A stretch of 34,924 bases of DNA from the NCBI RefSeq assembly GCF_900111005.1, contig NZ_FOFV01000037.1:1-34924 (forward strand). Reading direction: 5' to 3'. The translations under genes were made by a program, and so were the position numbers. How positions within the stretch are numbered: position 1 is the stretch's first letter; the number at the start of each line of letters is the position of its first letter. Origin of the DNA: Lentzea albida. GTDB lineage: Bacteria > Actinomycetota > Actinomycetes > Mycobacteriales > Pseudonocardiaceae. Under the pieces are notes generated by a model, which saw only the letters and a program-made list of their open reading frames with translations, did no database searches and was not told where the DNA came from. Positions 23,469 to 31,347 of the stretch are shown in pieces.

Positions 23469-23926
23469 GGCTTCTTCTGCAGCGAAAGGCCGTGCTGCAC
23501 CATGATCTCCGCGACCAGCTTCATGTCGCGCGGCCCCGGCGGGAGTTCGGACAACGCCTGGTAGTAGTTCTCAAGCCCCGGCGGCGACACGACCGCGATC
23601 ACGCGGGTCTCCTCGTCGAACGGGTTGTGGAACATGTGCGGCACCCCGCGCGGCATCAGCAGCGAGTCCCCCTGCCCCAGCACGTGTTCCTCGCCGTCCA
23701 GCTCGACGACGACCCGGCCCTGCACGCACGTGAAGAGCTCGTCCTCGCGCGAGTGGACGTGGGTGGGCGGCCCGCCCAGGTTCGGCGGCACGACGTACTC
23801 GAACAGCGAGTAGGCGCCCTTGGTGTCCGCTCCGGTCAGCCGCGTGTAGATGCCCAGGCCGATCGCGCCGACGTTCGTGCCCTCACCGCTGCGGTAGACG
23901 TGATGCTTCTTCACGGGGGTTTCCAT
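23465..23926 (-). CDS. Cupin-domain protein 1
   Basis: A 153-residue single cupin. GGPPTHVHSREDELFTCVQG is cupin motif 1 with two His and one Glu metal ligands, and GVPHMFHNP is motif 2 with the fourth His, so a divalent metal site is complete. Small cupins of this kind are seen with aromatic and polyketide oxygenases as dioxygenases, isomerases or decarboxylase-like enzymes; which applies is unknown. METPVKKHHVYRSG at 23926 is chosen (GGAG four bases before); an ATG at 23941 is also in frame. Either way its start overlaps the end of the flavin monooxygenase gene, by 44 bases for the chosen start. Confidence 0.8.
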   Translation of the reverse strand: METPVKKHHVYRSGEGTNVGAIGLGIYTRLTGADTKGAYSLFEYVVPPNLGGPPTHVHSREDELFTCVQGRVVVELDGEEHVLGQGDSLLMPRGVPHMFHNPFDEETRVIAVVSPPGLENYYQALSELPPGPRDMKLVAEIMVQHGLSLQKKP

Positions 23927-25391
23927 GGTCTCCAACCTCATTTCGACTGATCCGGGCGAGGAGCTGGGGAGTGACCCCGCGGTACGCCGAGGGCGCGACC
24001 GGGTTGAGCCAGTGCGACGCGCGGGTGAGCTTGCTGATCTGCAGGCCGAGGTCCGCGAGCACCTCGTCGGCGTTCTTCAGCGAGAACGGGATGATCTTCG
24101 TGCCGCGGCAGTGGTGCGTGTTCGTGGCCTCGTCCATGAACGCGAGCTGCGCCGCCACGTCCGCCCGGCGCGTCTCCAGGTCCGGCAGTGAGAGCGCTCC
24201 CGCCAGGTCGGCCGCGATCCACAGCGCCGCCATCTCCGCGTTCAGGGGGCTGAAGAACGACGAGTTGTAGCCGTTGAAGTACAGGCCCGGCACGCCGAGC
24301 GGCTGGATCTGCCGGTACAGCGCGAAGTTCCCGCGCTCGTCGAACAACCGCTCCTGCACCGCTTCGGGCAGGAACGGCACGCCCTGCGTGAACCCGGTGG
24401 CGCAGACGACCAGGTCGGCGGGCAGCACGGTGCCGTCGGAGAGTTCGGCGCCGCCCGCCTTCAACCGGGCGATCGTCCGGTCGCGGTGCACGCGGATCTC
24501 GCCGGACTCGACGCCCTCGAAGAACCCCTCGGTGGCGAGGCCGATTGCGCCCTTGACGATGTCCTCCATCTGCCCGGACGGCACGAGGTCGTGCTTCGCG
24601 AGCCCGAACTGCCTCACCGACACCGAGCCGAGCGAGTTGAGCAGCGAGCGCCGCAGGCCGTTCCCGGGGCCGTGCAGGAACTTCTCGACCCCGCGCAGGA
24701 ACCGGTAGCGGAACAGCGCCTCGCCCATGCGGGTCAGCAGCAGCATCTTGAAGTTCACGACGCCGGCGATCTTGCGCGGGACCTTCCACAGGAGCTGCCG
24801 TGCGATGACGTCGGTGCTCGCGGCGACCCCGCTGATCGGCACCGTCACGTCGCACGCCGACTTGCCGTACCCGACGACGAGCGCGTGCTTGTCCCGCGCC
24901 TCCTCGACGTCGAGGAACTCGGTGCCCGCGAGCACCTTCCCGCCGGCCGCCTCGAACTCGTCGCGGCCGGGGAAGTCCGGCACGGCCGGTTCGCAGAACA
25001 CGCCGTTGGCCACGACCACGCGGTCGTAGCGGTACGTCGTGCCGGTGTGCGTGGTCAGCTCCCAGCCGCCACCGGCGGGCACGACGGACGTCACCGTCGT
25101 CTCCAGGCGCAGGCACGCGTCGACGCCGAAGTGCCACGTGTAGGCCTCCAGGTACGCCTGCACCTGCGCGCCGGTCGGCCACTCCGGCAGGTCCGCCGGC
25201 ATCGGGAAGTCCGAGAACGAGTACTGGGCCTTCGGGCTCTGCGTGGTGAGACCGGGGTAGCGCCTCGTGCGGCTCCACACGCCGCCGACGTCCGGCGTCC
25301 GGTCGAACACCTCGATCTCGTGCCCTGCCTGCAACAACACCTTCGCGGTGGTCAGGCCGGCCACACCGGCGCCGATGATCGCGACACGCAT
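23883..25391 (-). CDS. Flavin-containing monooxygenase (FMO/BVMO-like)
   Basis: A 502-residue two-dinucleotide-fold flavoprotein. MRVAIIGAGVAGLTTAKVLL is the FAD site (G7, G9, G12), GGVWSRTRRYPGL the conserved segment after it, VVGYGKSACDV the NADPH fold, and VVCATGFTQG the ATG-F/Y motif. The class B fingerprint FxGxxxHxxx(Y/W) is altered: it reads FPGRDEF and later KVLAGTEF, with Ala where FMOs have His. It may oxidise a ketone (Baeyer-Villiger) or a heteroatom, but the change makes that uncertain. First gene of the FMO-cupin-SnoaL operon; AGGAGG precedes the ATG. An inverted repeat box lies 69 bases upstream. Confidence 0.85.
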   Translation of the reverse strand: MRVAIIGAGVAGLTTAKVLLQAGHEIEVFDRTPDVGGVWSRTRRYPGLTTQSPKAQYSFSDFPMPADLPEWPTGAQVQAYLEAYTWHFGVDACLRLETTVTSVVPAGGGWELTTHTGTTYRYDRVVVANGVFCEPAVPDFPGRDEFEAAGGKVLAGTEFLDVEEARDKHALVVGYGKSACDVTVPISGVAASTDVIARQLLWKVPRKIAGVVNFKMLLLTRMGEALFRYRFLRGVEKFLHGPGNGLRRSLLNSLGSVSVRQFGLAKHDLVPSGQMEDIVKGAIGLATEGFFEGVESGEIRVHRDRTIARLKAGGAELSDGTVLPADLVVCATGFTQGVPFLPEAVQERLFDERGNFALYRQIQPLGVPGLYFNGYNSSFFSPLNAEMAALWIAADLAGALSLPDLETRRADVAAQLAFMDEATNTHHCRGTKIIPFSLKNADEVLADLGLQISKLTRASHWLNPVAPSAYRGVTPQLLARISRNEVGDHGNPREEASRLPQR

Positions 25392-25459
25392 CCTGGGCCT
25401 CCTCGCTGAGGACGTGACGGACCACACTGTGGAGCGCTGCCGCGACCGCGACCAACCAG

Positions 25460-25480
25460 GAGTCCCGGCTAGTGGGACTC
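25460..25480. promoter_or_regulatory. IclR box A: GAGTCCC-N7-GGGACTC
   Basis: Perfect 7-base arms with spacer GGCTAGT, extendable by one pair to GGAGTCCC and GGGACTCC. It overlaps the stop codon of the IclR gene and lies 69 bases upstream of the flavin monooxygenase start on the minus strand. Differs from box B at only two spacer positions. Confidence 0.7.
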
Positions 25481-26251
25481 CCAGCGCCGGGTGGAGTACG
25501 CGCGGGTCGCCGCCGAGGCCGCCATCCGCACGGCCGGGCCGATCCGCTCCGGGCGCACCGCGGCGCTCGGGCCGGTCACCGACAGCGCCGCGGCGACCTC
25601 ACCACCGGCGTTGAAGATCGGGGCGGCGATGCAGCTGATGCCGACGTTGCCCTCCTCGCGTTCGTAGGCCCAGCCCTGGTCGGGGATCGCGGCGAGCTCG
25701 CGGCGCAACGCCGTCGGGCTCGTGGTCGTGCGGGGCGTGCGGCGGTCCAGGCCCGCGGCGATGACCGCGTCCACGGTGGACGCCTCGGAGAACGCGAGCA
25801 TCGCGCGACCGAGGGCGGAGCAGTGGGCCGGGATCGTGCCGCCGACCTGGTGGAGCATCGGCATCGGCCGGTGACCGGCGATCTTCTCCACGACCAGCAC
25901 GCGGGTGCCGTCGAGGACGCCGAGCTGGACCGTCACGCGGGCGGCGGCGTACAGGTCCTGGAGGAACGGCAGCACGGCCTCGCGCAGCTCGTGCCGCACG
26001 GGCACCAGGCTGGAGAGCTTGAACAGGCCGGTGCTGACCCGGTAGCGGTCGTGGGGCTTGTCGAGCCAGCCGAGCTCGATCATCCGCGCCGCCGTCCGGT
26101 GCACCGTCGAGCGCGGGAGCCCGGACCTGCGCACCAGTTCGGCCAGGCCCAGCTCGCGGTGCGTCACGTCGAAGGCGTCCAGGATCGCCGCCGCGCGTTC
26201 GAGTGAACCGCTCGGCTCGGTGGACTGCGAGTCCCGGCCACTGGGACTCAT
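25469..26251 (-). CDS. IclR-family transcriptional regulator 1
   Basis: A 260-residue regulator of standard length. LERAAAILDAFDVTHRELGL and LVRRSGLPRSTVHRTAARM form the N-terminal winged helix (about 17-75). The C-terminal effector domain has the usual blocks: VTVQLGVLDGTRVLVVEKI, IPAHCSALGRAMLAF and EEGNVGISCIAAPIF. Effectors in this family are often aromatic acids or pathway intermediates. It lies between the FMO operon, transcribed the same way, and the SDR-to-dioxygenase operon, transcribed divergently. Both ends of the gene overlap near-identical inverted repeats, one at the start codon and one at the stop, so it probably controls itself and both operons. ATG at 26251 is inferred; no strong ribosome site. 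Confidence 0.88.
   Translation of the reverse strand: MSPSGRDSQSTEPSGSLERAAAILDAFDVTHRELGLAELVRRSGLPRSTVHRTAARMIELGWLDKPHDRYRVSTGLFKLSSLVPVRHELREAVLPFLQDLYAAARVTVQLGVLDGTRVLVVEKIAGHRPMPMLHQVGGTIPAHCSALGRAMLAFSEASTVDAVIAAGLDRRTPRTTTSPTALRRELAAIPDQGWAYEREEGNVGISCIAAPIFNAGGEVAAALSVTGPSAAVRPERIGPAVRMAASAATRAYSTRRWESH
26229..26249. promoter_or_regulatory. IclR box B: GAGTCCC-N7-GGGACTC
   Basis: Same arms as box A with spacer GGCCACT. It covers the first codons of the IclR gene, down to its start codon, and ends 41 bases before the SDR start. Confidence 0.7.
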
Positions 26252-26290
26252 CCTTGGCCATCCATCCGCACACGGCGACTGTAGGAGCTC

Positions 26291-27061
26291 ATGGACGCAA
26301 ACACCACGCGGGTCGCGCTCGTCGGGGGCGGCGCCGGAGGAATCGGTGCGGCGACGGCCGCGGCGCTCGTCGAGAGCGGACATCGGGTGGTGCTGGCAGG
26401 ACGCACCGAATCCACGCTGAAGGAGACGGGCGCGGCACTCGGCGCGGACCACGTGGTCTGCGACCTGGCCGACCCGGGCGAGGCCGCCGCCGTCGTCGAC
26501 GAGGTCGTCGACCGGTGCGGGTCGCTCGACGTCCTGGTCGTGAACGCGGGCGGTCCGTCGCCCGGCGGGATCCTCGAGGTCCCGGACGCGCAGTGGCACC
26601 GCGACCTCGACCTGCTGCTGCTCGGCCCGCTGGCGTTGCTGAGGGAGGCGTTGCCGCCGATGGCGGCGCGCGGGTTCGGCCGGGCCGTGGCGATCACGTC
26701 GACGGCCGTGCGGCAGCCGCAGCCCGGTCTCGCGTCGTCGACGGTGCTGCGCGCGGCCGTGACGTCGGCGATGAAGCTCGCGTCGCGGCAGTTCGCGGCG
26801 AACGGAGTCACGGTCAACTGCGTCGCCCCCGGCGCGACTCTGACGCCCCGGCGGCAGGAGGTGCTGCGGCGCCGGGCCGAGGCGGCGGGCGTGGACTACG
26901 ACACCGCGGCCGCCGCGGACCTCGGGGACATCCCGGCGCTGCGCGCCGCGGATCCGGGCGAGATCGCCGCCGCGGTGGCGTTCCTGGTGTCACCGCAGGC
27001 CTCGTACGTCAACGGGACCGTGCTGACCGTCGACGGCGGCCGCACCGAGTCCGCACTCTGA
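26291..27061 (+). CDS. Short-chain dehydrogenase/reductase-like protein lacking the catalytic Tyr/Lys
   Basis: A 256-residue Rossmann protein. VGGGAGGIGAATA (11-23) is the dinucleotide loop, VVNAGGPSPGG (83-93) the NAG motif, ITSTAV (S137) the catalytic Ser region and NGTVLTVDGG the C-terminal signature. Where classical SDRs have YxxxK the sequence is STVLR (S150, R154). The pattern NAGGPSPGG with QPQPGLASSTVLRAAV fits a known SDR-like subgroup with degenerate tetrad, usually named 3-oxoacyl-ACP-reductase-like. It may reduce by another mechanism or act as a non-redox enzyme. First gene of the four-gene dioxygenase operon; TAGGAG precedes the ATG. Confidence 0.83.
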   Translation: MDANTTRVALVGGGAGGIGAATAAALVESGHRVVLAGRTESTLKETGAALGADHVVCDLADPGEAAAVVDEVVDRCGSLDVLVVNAGGPSPGGILEVPDAQWHRDLDLLLLGPLALLREALPPMAARGFGRAVAITSTAVRQPQPGLASSTVLRAAVTSAMKLASRQFAANGVTVNCVAPGATLTPRRQEVLRRRAEAAGVDYDTAAAADLGDIPALRAADPGEIAAAVAFLVSPQASYVNGTVLTVDGGRTESAL

Positions 27062-27073
27062 AAGGGAAACGCG

Positions 27074-27604
27074 TTGGCCACCTCAGGACCCGACTTCGCC
27101 ATGACCGACTTCCTCGGGGCGCTCACGCACGCGGTGCGGCCGGACGGCGCGCGGCCGCTGGTCGTGCACGACGACGAGCTGGAGACGATCCCGCCGGGCG
27201 CCGTGCCGAACCCGACGACGCTGCGGATCGCGGGCAGGCTGCCGACGTCGACGTTCGAGCTGTTCCGCCAGGTGATCCCGCCGGGCGAGAGCTCGGACAT
27301 GCAAAGGCACTACCACGAGACTGTGCACTTCGTGATCTCCGGCGACGGCCACAGCGAGATCCAGGACGGGGAACCGGAGAAGTACGAGACCGTGTCGTGG
27401 ACGACCGGCTCGTTCGTCTACACGCCGCCGTGGACCTGGCACCGCCACTACAACGACTCCACCGAGCACCCCGTGGAGTTCCTGACGATCGAGAACTCCC
27501 GGCTGCTGGCCCTCTTCGGGCTCGCCCGCAGGCAGAGCGCCGGCCTCGCGACCTTCGACGAGGCCCGCGCCCGCTTCGACACACCTCCTGGGGAGGACCA
27601 GTGA
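27074..27604 (+). CDS. Cupin-domain protein 2, gentisate-dioxygenase-like motif
   Basis: A 176-residue protein with one cupin domain (about 55-150). MQRHYHETVHFVISGDGHSE carries motif 1 with H79, H81 and H85, and YTPPWTWHRHYND carries motif 2 with H123 and H125. The phrase TPPWTWHxHxN is typical of gentisate 1,2-dioxygenases, which are about twice as long and have two cupin domains; this is a half-size relative. It could cleave or isomerise an aromatic intermediate, or be a metal-binding accessory. TTG at 27074 is chosen as GGGAAA lies six bases before; ATG at 27101 is the alternative. Its stop overlaps the hydrolase start by GTGA. Confidence 0.78.
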   Translation: MATSGPDFAMTDFLGALTHAVRPDGARPLVVHDDELETIPPGAVPNPTTLRIAGRLPTSTFELFRQVIPPGESSDMQRHYHETVHFVISGDGHSEIQDGEPEKYETVSWTTGSFVYTPPWTWHRHYNDSTEHPVEFLTIENSRLLALFGLARRQSAGLATFDEARARFDTPPGEDQ

Positions 27605-28485
27605 TTCCCGAGCACATCAGCATCTGGGGCGAACTGTCGCACCTGGACCACACCGTGCGGCACGTCGACGTCCCGGTGCGCGGCCACACCGTGCGGACCA
27701 GGGTCCTGCAGGCCGGTTCCGGCCCGGAACTCGTGCTCCTGCACGGCACCGGCGGCCACCTGGAGGCCTACTCCCGCGACATCGCGGGACTGGCGGAGGA
27801 CTTCCACGTCACCGCCTACGACATGATCGGCCACGGCTGGTCCGACCTGCCCGACCTGCCGTACACGACCGACGTGCTGTCCGAGCACCTCGTCGGACTG
27901 CTGGACGCGCTGGGCGTCGAGCGCGCGCACCTGTCCGGTGAGTCGCTGGGCGGCTGGGTGGCCGCGTGGGTCGCCGCGCACTTCCCCGAGCGCGTCGACC
28001 GCCTCGTGCTGAACACGCCCGGCAACATCGCGAACAAGCCCGAGGTCATGCAGCGCATGCGGGACAGCACGATGGCCGCGGTGCTCGACCCGAGCGAGGA
28101 GACCGTGCGGCGGCGGGTCGAGTTCCTGTTCCACCACAAGGAGATGGTCACCGACGAGCTGGTGGACCTGCGTCGCCAGGTCTACTCGCGGCCGGGGTTC
28201 GTGCAGGCCATCACCAACACGCTGGTGCTGCAGGACCCGGTGGTGCGCAAGGACTTCGCGTGGGACCCGGCGTGGGTCGGCAAGGTCGCGGCGCCGACGT
28301 TGTTGCTGTGGACCAGCCACGACCCGACGGGAGGGCTGGACGAGGCCGACCTGCTGCTGGGGTGGCTGCCGGACGCGCGGCTGCACGTCATCGACGACGC
28401 CGGGCACTGGCCGCAGTGGGAGAAGGTCTCCGAGTTCCTCGACACGCACCGCACGTGGTTGCTGCACGGAAAGGACCCGTCCTGA
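27601..28485 (+). CDS. Alpha/beta hydrolase, meta-cleavage-product type
   Basis: A 294-residue alpha/beta hydrolase. LVLLHGTGGHLEAY holds the oxyanion HG, SGESLGGW the nucleophile elbow with S115, SHDPTGG the acid D241, and DDAGHWPQWE the base H269. The spacing, length and the DAGHWPQWE end match the MhpC/BphD/HsaD group, which splits the carbon-carbon bond of ring-opened diols into 2-hydroxypenta-2,4-dienoate and an acid. Position supports this: it lies directly before the extradiol dioxygenase (ATG overlaps its TGA by one base) and the lower pathway is next door. GTG start overlaps the cupin stop; GGGGAGG four bases before. Confidence 0.85.
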   Translation: MIPEHISIWGELSHLDHTVRHVDVPVRGHTVRTRVLQAGSGPELVLLHGTGGHLEAYSRDIAGLAEDFHVTAYDMIGHGWSDLPDLPYTTDVLSEHLVGLLDALGVERAHLSGESLGGWVAAWVAAHFPERVDRLVLNTPGNIANKPEVMQRMRDSTMAAVLDPSEETVRRRVEFLFHHKEMVTDELVDLRRQVYSRPGFVQAITNTLVLQDPVVRKDFAWDPAWVGKVAAPTLLLWTSHDPTGGLDEADLLLGWLPDARLHVIDDAGHWPQWEKVSEFLDTHRTWLLHGKDPS

Positions 28486-29414
28486 TGGCCGAGATCATCG
28501 GTTTCGCCGGGATGTCGCACAGCCCGTTCGCGACGCTGCTGCCACCGGACGGCGCCGGGCCCGGCTCGGTGTTCCTGCGGGACGCCGACCGCGTGCGCAA
28601 GGCCGTGGACGAGCTGGCGCCGGACGCGATCGTCGTCATCGGGCCCGACCACTTCCACGCCAACTTCTACGACGTGATGCCGCCGTTCGTGCTCGGCGTC
28701 GAGGAGGCGGTGGGGTTCGGCGACTTCGGCAGCAGCTCCGGCCCGTTGCCGGTGGAGCGGACGCTGGCGTGGGCGGCCCACGAAGGGCTGGCCGGAGCGG
28801 GGTTCGACGTGTCGCTGTCGTACTCGCTGACCGTCGACCACGGCATCGTGCAGAGCTACGAGATGATCACCGGTGGCACGACGCTGCCGTTGGTGCCGCT
28901 GGTGGTCAACACGGCGGCACCGCCGCTGCCGTCGCTCGACCGGTGCGTCGCGATGGGCCGGGCGCTGGGGGCGGCGCTGCGGTCCTCGGAGTTCCCCGGA
29001 CGGGTGCTGGTGGTCGCGTCCGGCGGGCTGTCGCACTGGTTGCCGTCCAACGACCCGCGCGACCCCTCGGTGGTGGGGGAGCGGCGCGAGTCGCTGATCC
29101 GGGGACGGGCCCACGTCCACGAGTTCGCCGCCGCGCGGGAGCCGCGGGTGAAGGCCATGGGAGGCAACCCGGACGCCCGCGTGAACGCCGTGTGGGACGA
29201 GTGGTTCCTCGACCGGCTGGTGGCGGGGGAGGCGGGGGAGGTCGCCTCCCTCGGGCACGAGGCGCTCGAGGACCACGCCGGCAGCGGCGGGCACGAGATC
29301 CGCTGCTGGCTCATCGGGCAGGTCGCCGTCGGCCTGCCGCTCGTGTGGACGAGTTACGAGCCCGTGCCCGAGTGGATCACGGGCATGGGCATCGGAACCA
29401 CGTTCCCCGTATGA
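28485..29414 (+). CDS. LigB-type extradiol dioxygenase (MhpB-like)
   Basis: A 309-residue type II (class III) extradiol dioxygenase. GFAGMSHSPF near the N-terminus gives H12; VIGPDHFHANFY gives H56 and H58; SLTVDHGIVQSYEM gives H119; VASGGLSHWLP gives H184. H119 and H184 are 65 residues apart, the same arrangement as the acid-base His pair of E. coli MhpB (115 and 179). It should open a catechol-type ring next to the diol using Fe(II) and O2. MhpB acts on 2,3-dihydroxyphenylpropionate; whether the side chain is the same here is unknown. Last gene of the SDR-cupin-hydrolase-dioxygenase operon; convergent with the aldolase gene 20 bases on. Confidence 0.87.
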   Translation: MAEIIGFAGMSHSPFATLLPPDGAGPGSVFLRDADRVRKAVDELAPDAIVVIGPDHFHANFYDVMPPFVLGVEEAVGFGDFGSSSGPLPVERTLAWAAHEGLAGAGFDVSLSYSLTVDHGIVQSYEMITGGTTLPLVPLVVNTAAPPLPSLDRCVAMGRALGAALRSSEFPGRVLVVASGGLSHWLPSNDPRDPSVVGERRESLIRGRAHVHEFAAAREPRVKAMGGNPDARVNAVWDEWFLDRLVAGEAGEVASLGHEALEDHAGSGGHEIRCWLIGQVAVGLPLVWTSYEPVPEWITGMGIGTTFPV

Positions 29415-29434
29415 GGAGTGCTGTGTGAAGCCGT

Positions 29435-30433
29435 CTAACGCGTGAGGTCCAGGGCGATGTCGGTGAGCATGTCCTCCTGGCCGCCCACCAGGCGTCGGCG
29501 TCCCGCCTCCAGCAGGAGCGTGCGGACGTCGGCGCCGGTGCGTTGGGCGGCCGTGTCGGCGTGGCGCAGGAACGAGCCGTAGACGCCCGCGTAGCCGAGC
29601 GTGAGGCTCTCTCGGTCGACGCGGACCGGGCGGTCCATCAGCGGGCGGACCAGGTCGTCGGCGGCGTCCTGGAGCGCGAACAGGTCGGCGTTGTGCTGCC
29701 ACTCCTGGAGGTTCGCGACGGCGACGAACGGCTCGATCGGGCAGTTGCCCGCGCCGGCACCGAGCCCGGCCAGGGAGGCGTCGACCCTGGTCGCGCCCTC
29801 CTCGACGGCGGCGATGGAGTTCGCGACCGCCAGTGAGAGGTTCTCATGGGCGTGAATGCCTATTTCGGTCCGCTCGTCGAGAACGTCCTTGTACGCGCGG
29901 ATGCGGTCGCGGACGTCCTTCGGCAGCAGGCGGCCGCCGGAGTCCGTCACGTAGACGCAGTTCGCGCCGTAGGACTCCATGAGCTTCGCCTGCCGTGCGA
30001 GCTCCTGCGGTTCGGCGAGGTGGCTCATCATCAGGAACCCGGACACGTCCATGCCGAGGTCGCGCGCGCCGGCGATGTGCTGCGCCGAGATGTCGGCCTC
30101 GGTGCAGTGCGTGGCGATGCGGACCGACTGCACGCCGAGGCCGTGGGCGCGCTTGAGGTCGTGCAGAGTGCCGATGCCCGGCAGCAGCAGCGTCGTGAGC
30201 TTCGCCCCGGTCAACGCCCTGGCGGCGGCCTCGATCCACTCCCAGTCGGTGTGGCTGCCGGGGCCGTAGACGAGCGAACCGCCGCTCAGGCCGTCGCCGT
30301 GCGACACCTCGACGGCGTCGACGCCCGCGTCGTCCAGCGCCTTCGCGATCTCGGCGACCTTCTTCGGGTCGATGCGGTGCCGCAGGGCGTGCATGCCGTC
30401 CCGGAGCGTCACGTCCTGGATGTAGAGCTTCAT
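29435..30433 (-). CDS. mhpE: 4-hydroxy-2-oxovalerate aldolase
   Basis: A 332-residue class II aldolase of the DmpG/MhpE/HsaF family. LYIQDVTLRDGMHALRH gives the catalytic R11, metal ligand D12 and base H15; IGIHAHENLSLAVAN gives metal ligands H194 and H196; LAGLGAGAGNCPIEPF is a family block. It splits 4-hydroxy-2-oxovalerate to pyruvate and acetaldehyde and forms a channelling complex with the dehydrogenase encoded directly upstream. The two genes overlap by four bases (ATGA). The C-terminal part (about 270-332) is the dimer/communication region that contacts the dehydrogenase. Confidence 0.93.
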   Translation of the reverse strand: MKLYIQDVTLRDGMHALRHRIDPKKVAEIAKALDDAGVDAVEVSHGDGLSGGSLVYGPGSHTDWEWIEAAARALTGAKLTTLLLPGIGTLHDLKRAHGLGVQSVRIATHCTEADISAQHIAGARDLGMDVSGFLMMSHLAEPQELARQAKLMESYGANCVYVTDSGGRLLPKDVRDRIRAYKDVLDERTEIGIHAHENLSLAVANSIAAVEEGATRVDASLAGLGAGAGNCPIEPFVAVANLQEWQHNADLFALQDAADDLVRPLMDRPVRVDRESLTLGYAGVYGSFLRHADTAAQRTGADVRTLLLEAGRRRLVGGQEDMLTDIALDLTR

Positions 30434-31347
30434 GCGCGCACCACCGCCTTCGCCATGGTCTCGGCGACCCGGACGGCCGCGCTGGTCATGATGTCGAGGT
30501 TGCCGGCGTAGGCGGGCAGGTAGTCGGCCGCGCCCTCGACCTCCAGCAGCACCGTGACCTGGTGCGTCACCGGCTCCTCAGTGAGGGTGGCCGGCTGGTC
30601 GACCGGGTCGATCTGCACGTTCTGCTTGAGCCGGTAGCCGGGGACGTACGCGGCGACCCGGGAGATCATCTGCTCGACGGACTCGCGGATCTTCTCGTGC
30701 GTCGCGGGATCCGGCGCGTTCACGAGCGCGAGGACCGTGTCGCGCATGGTGATCGGCGGATCGGCGGGGTTGAGCACGATGACGGCCTTGCCCCGCTTCG
30801 CGCCACCGACGTCCGCGATGGCCTGCGCCGTCGTCTCGGTGAACTCGTCGATGTTCGCCCTGGTGCCGGGCCCCGCGCTGCGCGACGAGATCGAGGCGAC
30901 GATCTCCGCGTACGGCACGGGCGTGACGGAGTTGATCGCGGCGACGATCGGGATCGTGGCCTGACCGCCGCAGGTGACCATGTTGACGTTCGGGGCGTCG
31001 AGGTGCTCGTCGAGGTTGACCGTCGGCACCACCATCGGCCCGATCGCGGCCGGCGTGAGGTCGATGACCTTCTTGCCGTGCGCTGCGAGGACCTCCGCGT
31101 GCTTGGCGTGGGCGCCCGCCGAGGTCGCGTCGAACACGATCTCGATCTCGTCGAACCCCGGCAGGGAGACGAGGCCCTCGATGCCGTCCGAGGTCGTCGC
31201 GACCCCGAGCCCGCGCGCCTTGGCGAGGCCGTCCGACTCGGGGTCGATGCCGACCAGCGCCGCCACCTCCAGCACGGACGACCGCTTGAGCACCTTGATG
31301 ACGAGGTCGGTGCCGATGTTGCCCGACCCGATGATCGCGACCTTCAC
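30430..31347 (-). CDS. mhpF: Acetaldehyde dehydrogenase (acetylating)
   Basis: A 305-residue DmpF/MhpF/HsaG enzyme: VAIIGSGNIGTDLVIKVL is the NAD-binding start, FDATSAGAHAKH and IDLTPAAIGPMVVPTVNL are family blocks, and MVTCGGQATIP holds catalytic C126. It converts acetaldehyde, handed over from the aldolase, and CoA to acetyl-CoA with NAD+. GPGTRANIDEFTETT and AYVPGYRLKQ are typical of the group. GTG start directly follows the TAA of the hydratase gene; its stop overlaps the aldolase start. So all three lower-pathway enzymes come from one transcript. Confidence 0.93.
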   Translation of the reverse strand: MKVAIIGSGNIGTDLVIKVLKRSSVLEVAALVGIDPESDGLAKARGLGVATTSDGIEGLVSLPGFDEIEIVFDATSAGAHAKHAEVLAAHGKKVIDLTPAAIGPMVVPTVNLDEHLDAPNVNMVTCGGQATIPIVAAINSVTPVPYAEIVASISSRSAGPGTRANIDEFTETTAQAIADVGGAKRGKAVIVLNPADPPITMRDTVLALVNAPDPATHEKIRESVEQMISRVAAYVPGYRLKQNVQIDPVDQPATLTEEPVTHQVTVLLEVEGAADYLPAYAGNLDIMTSAAVRVAETMAKAVVRA

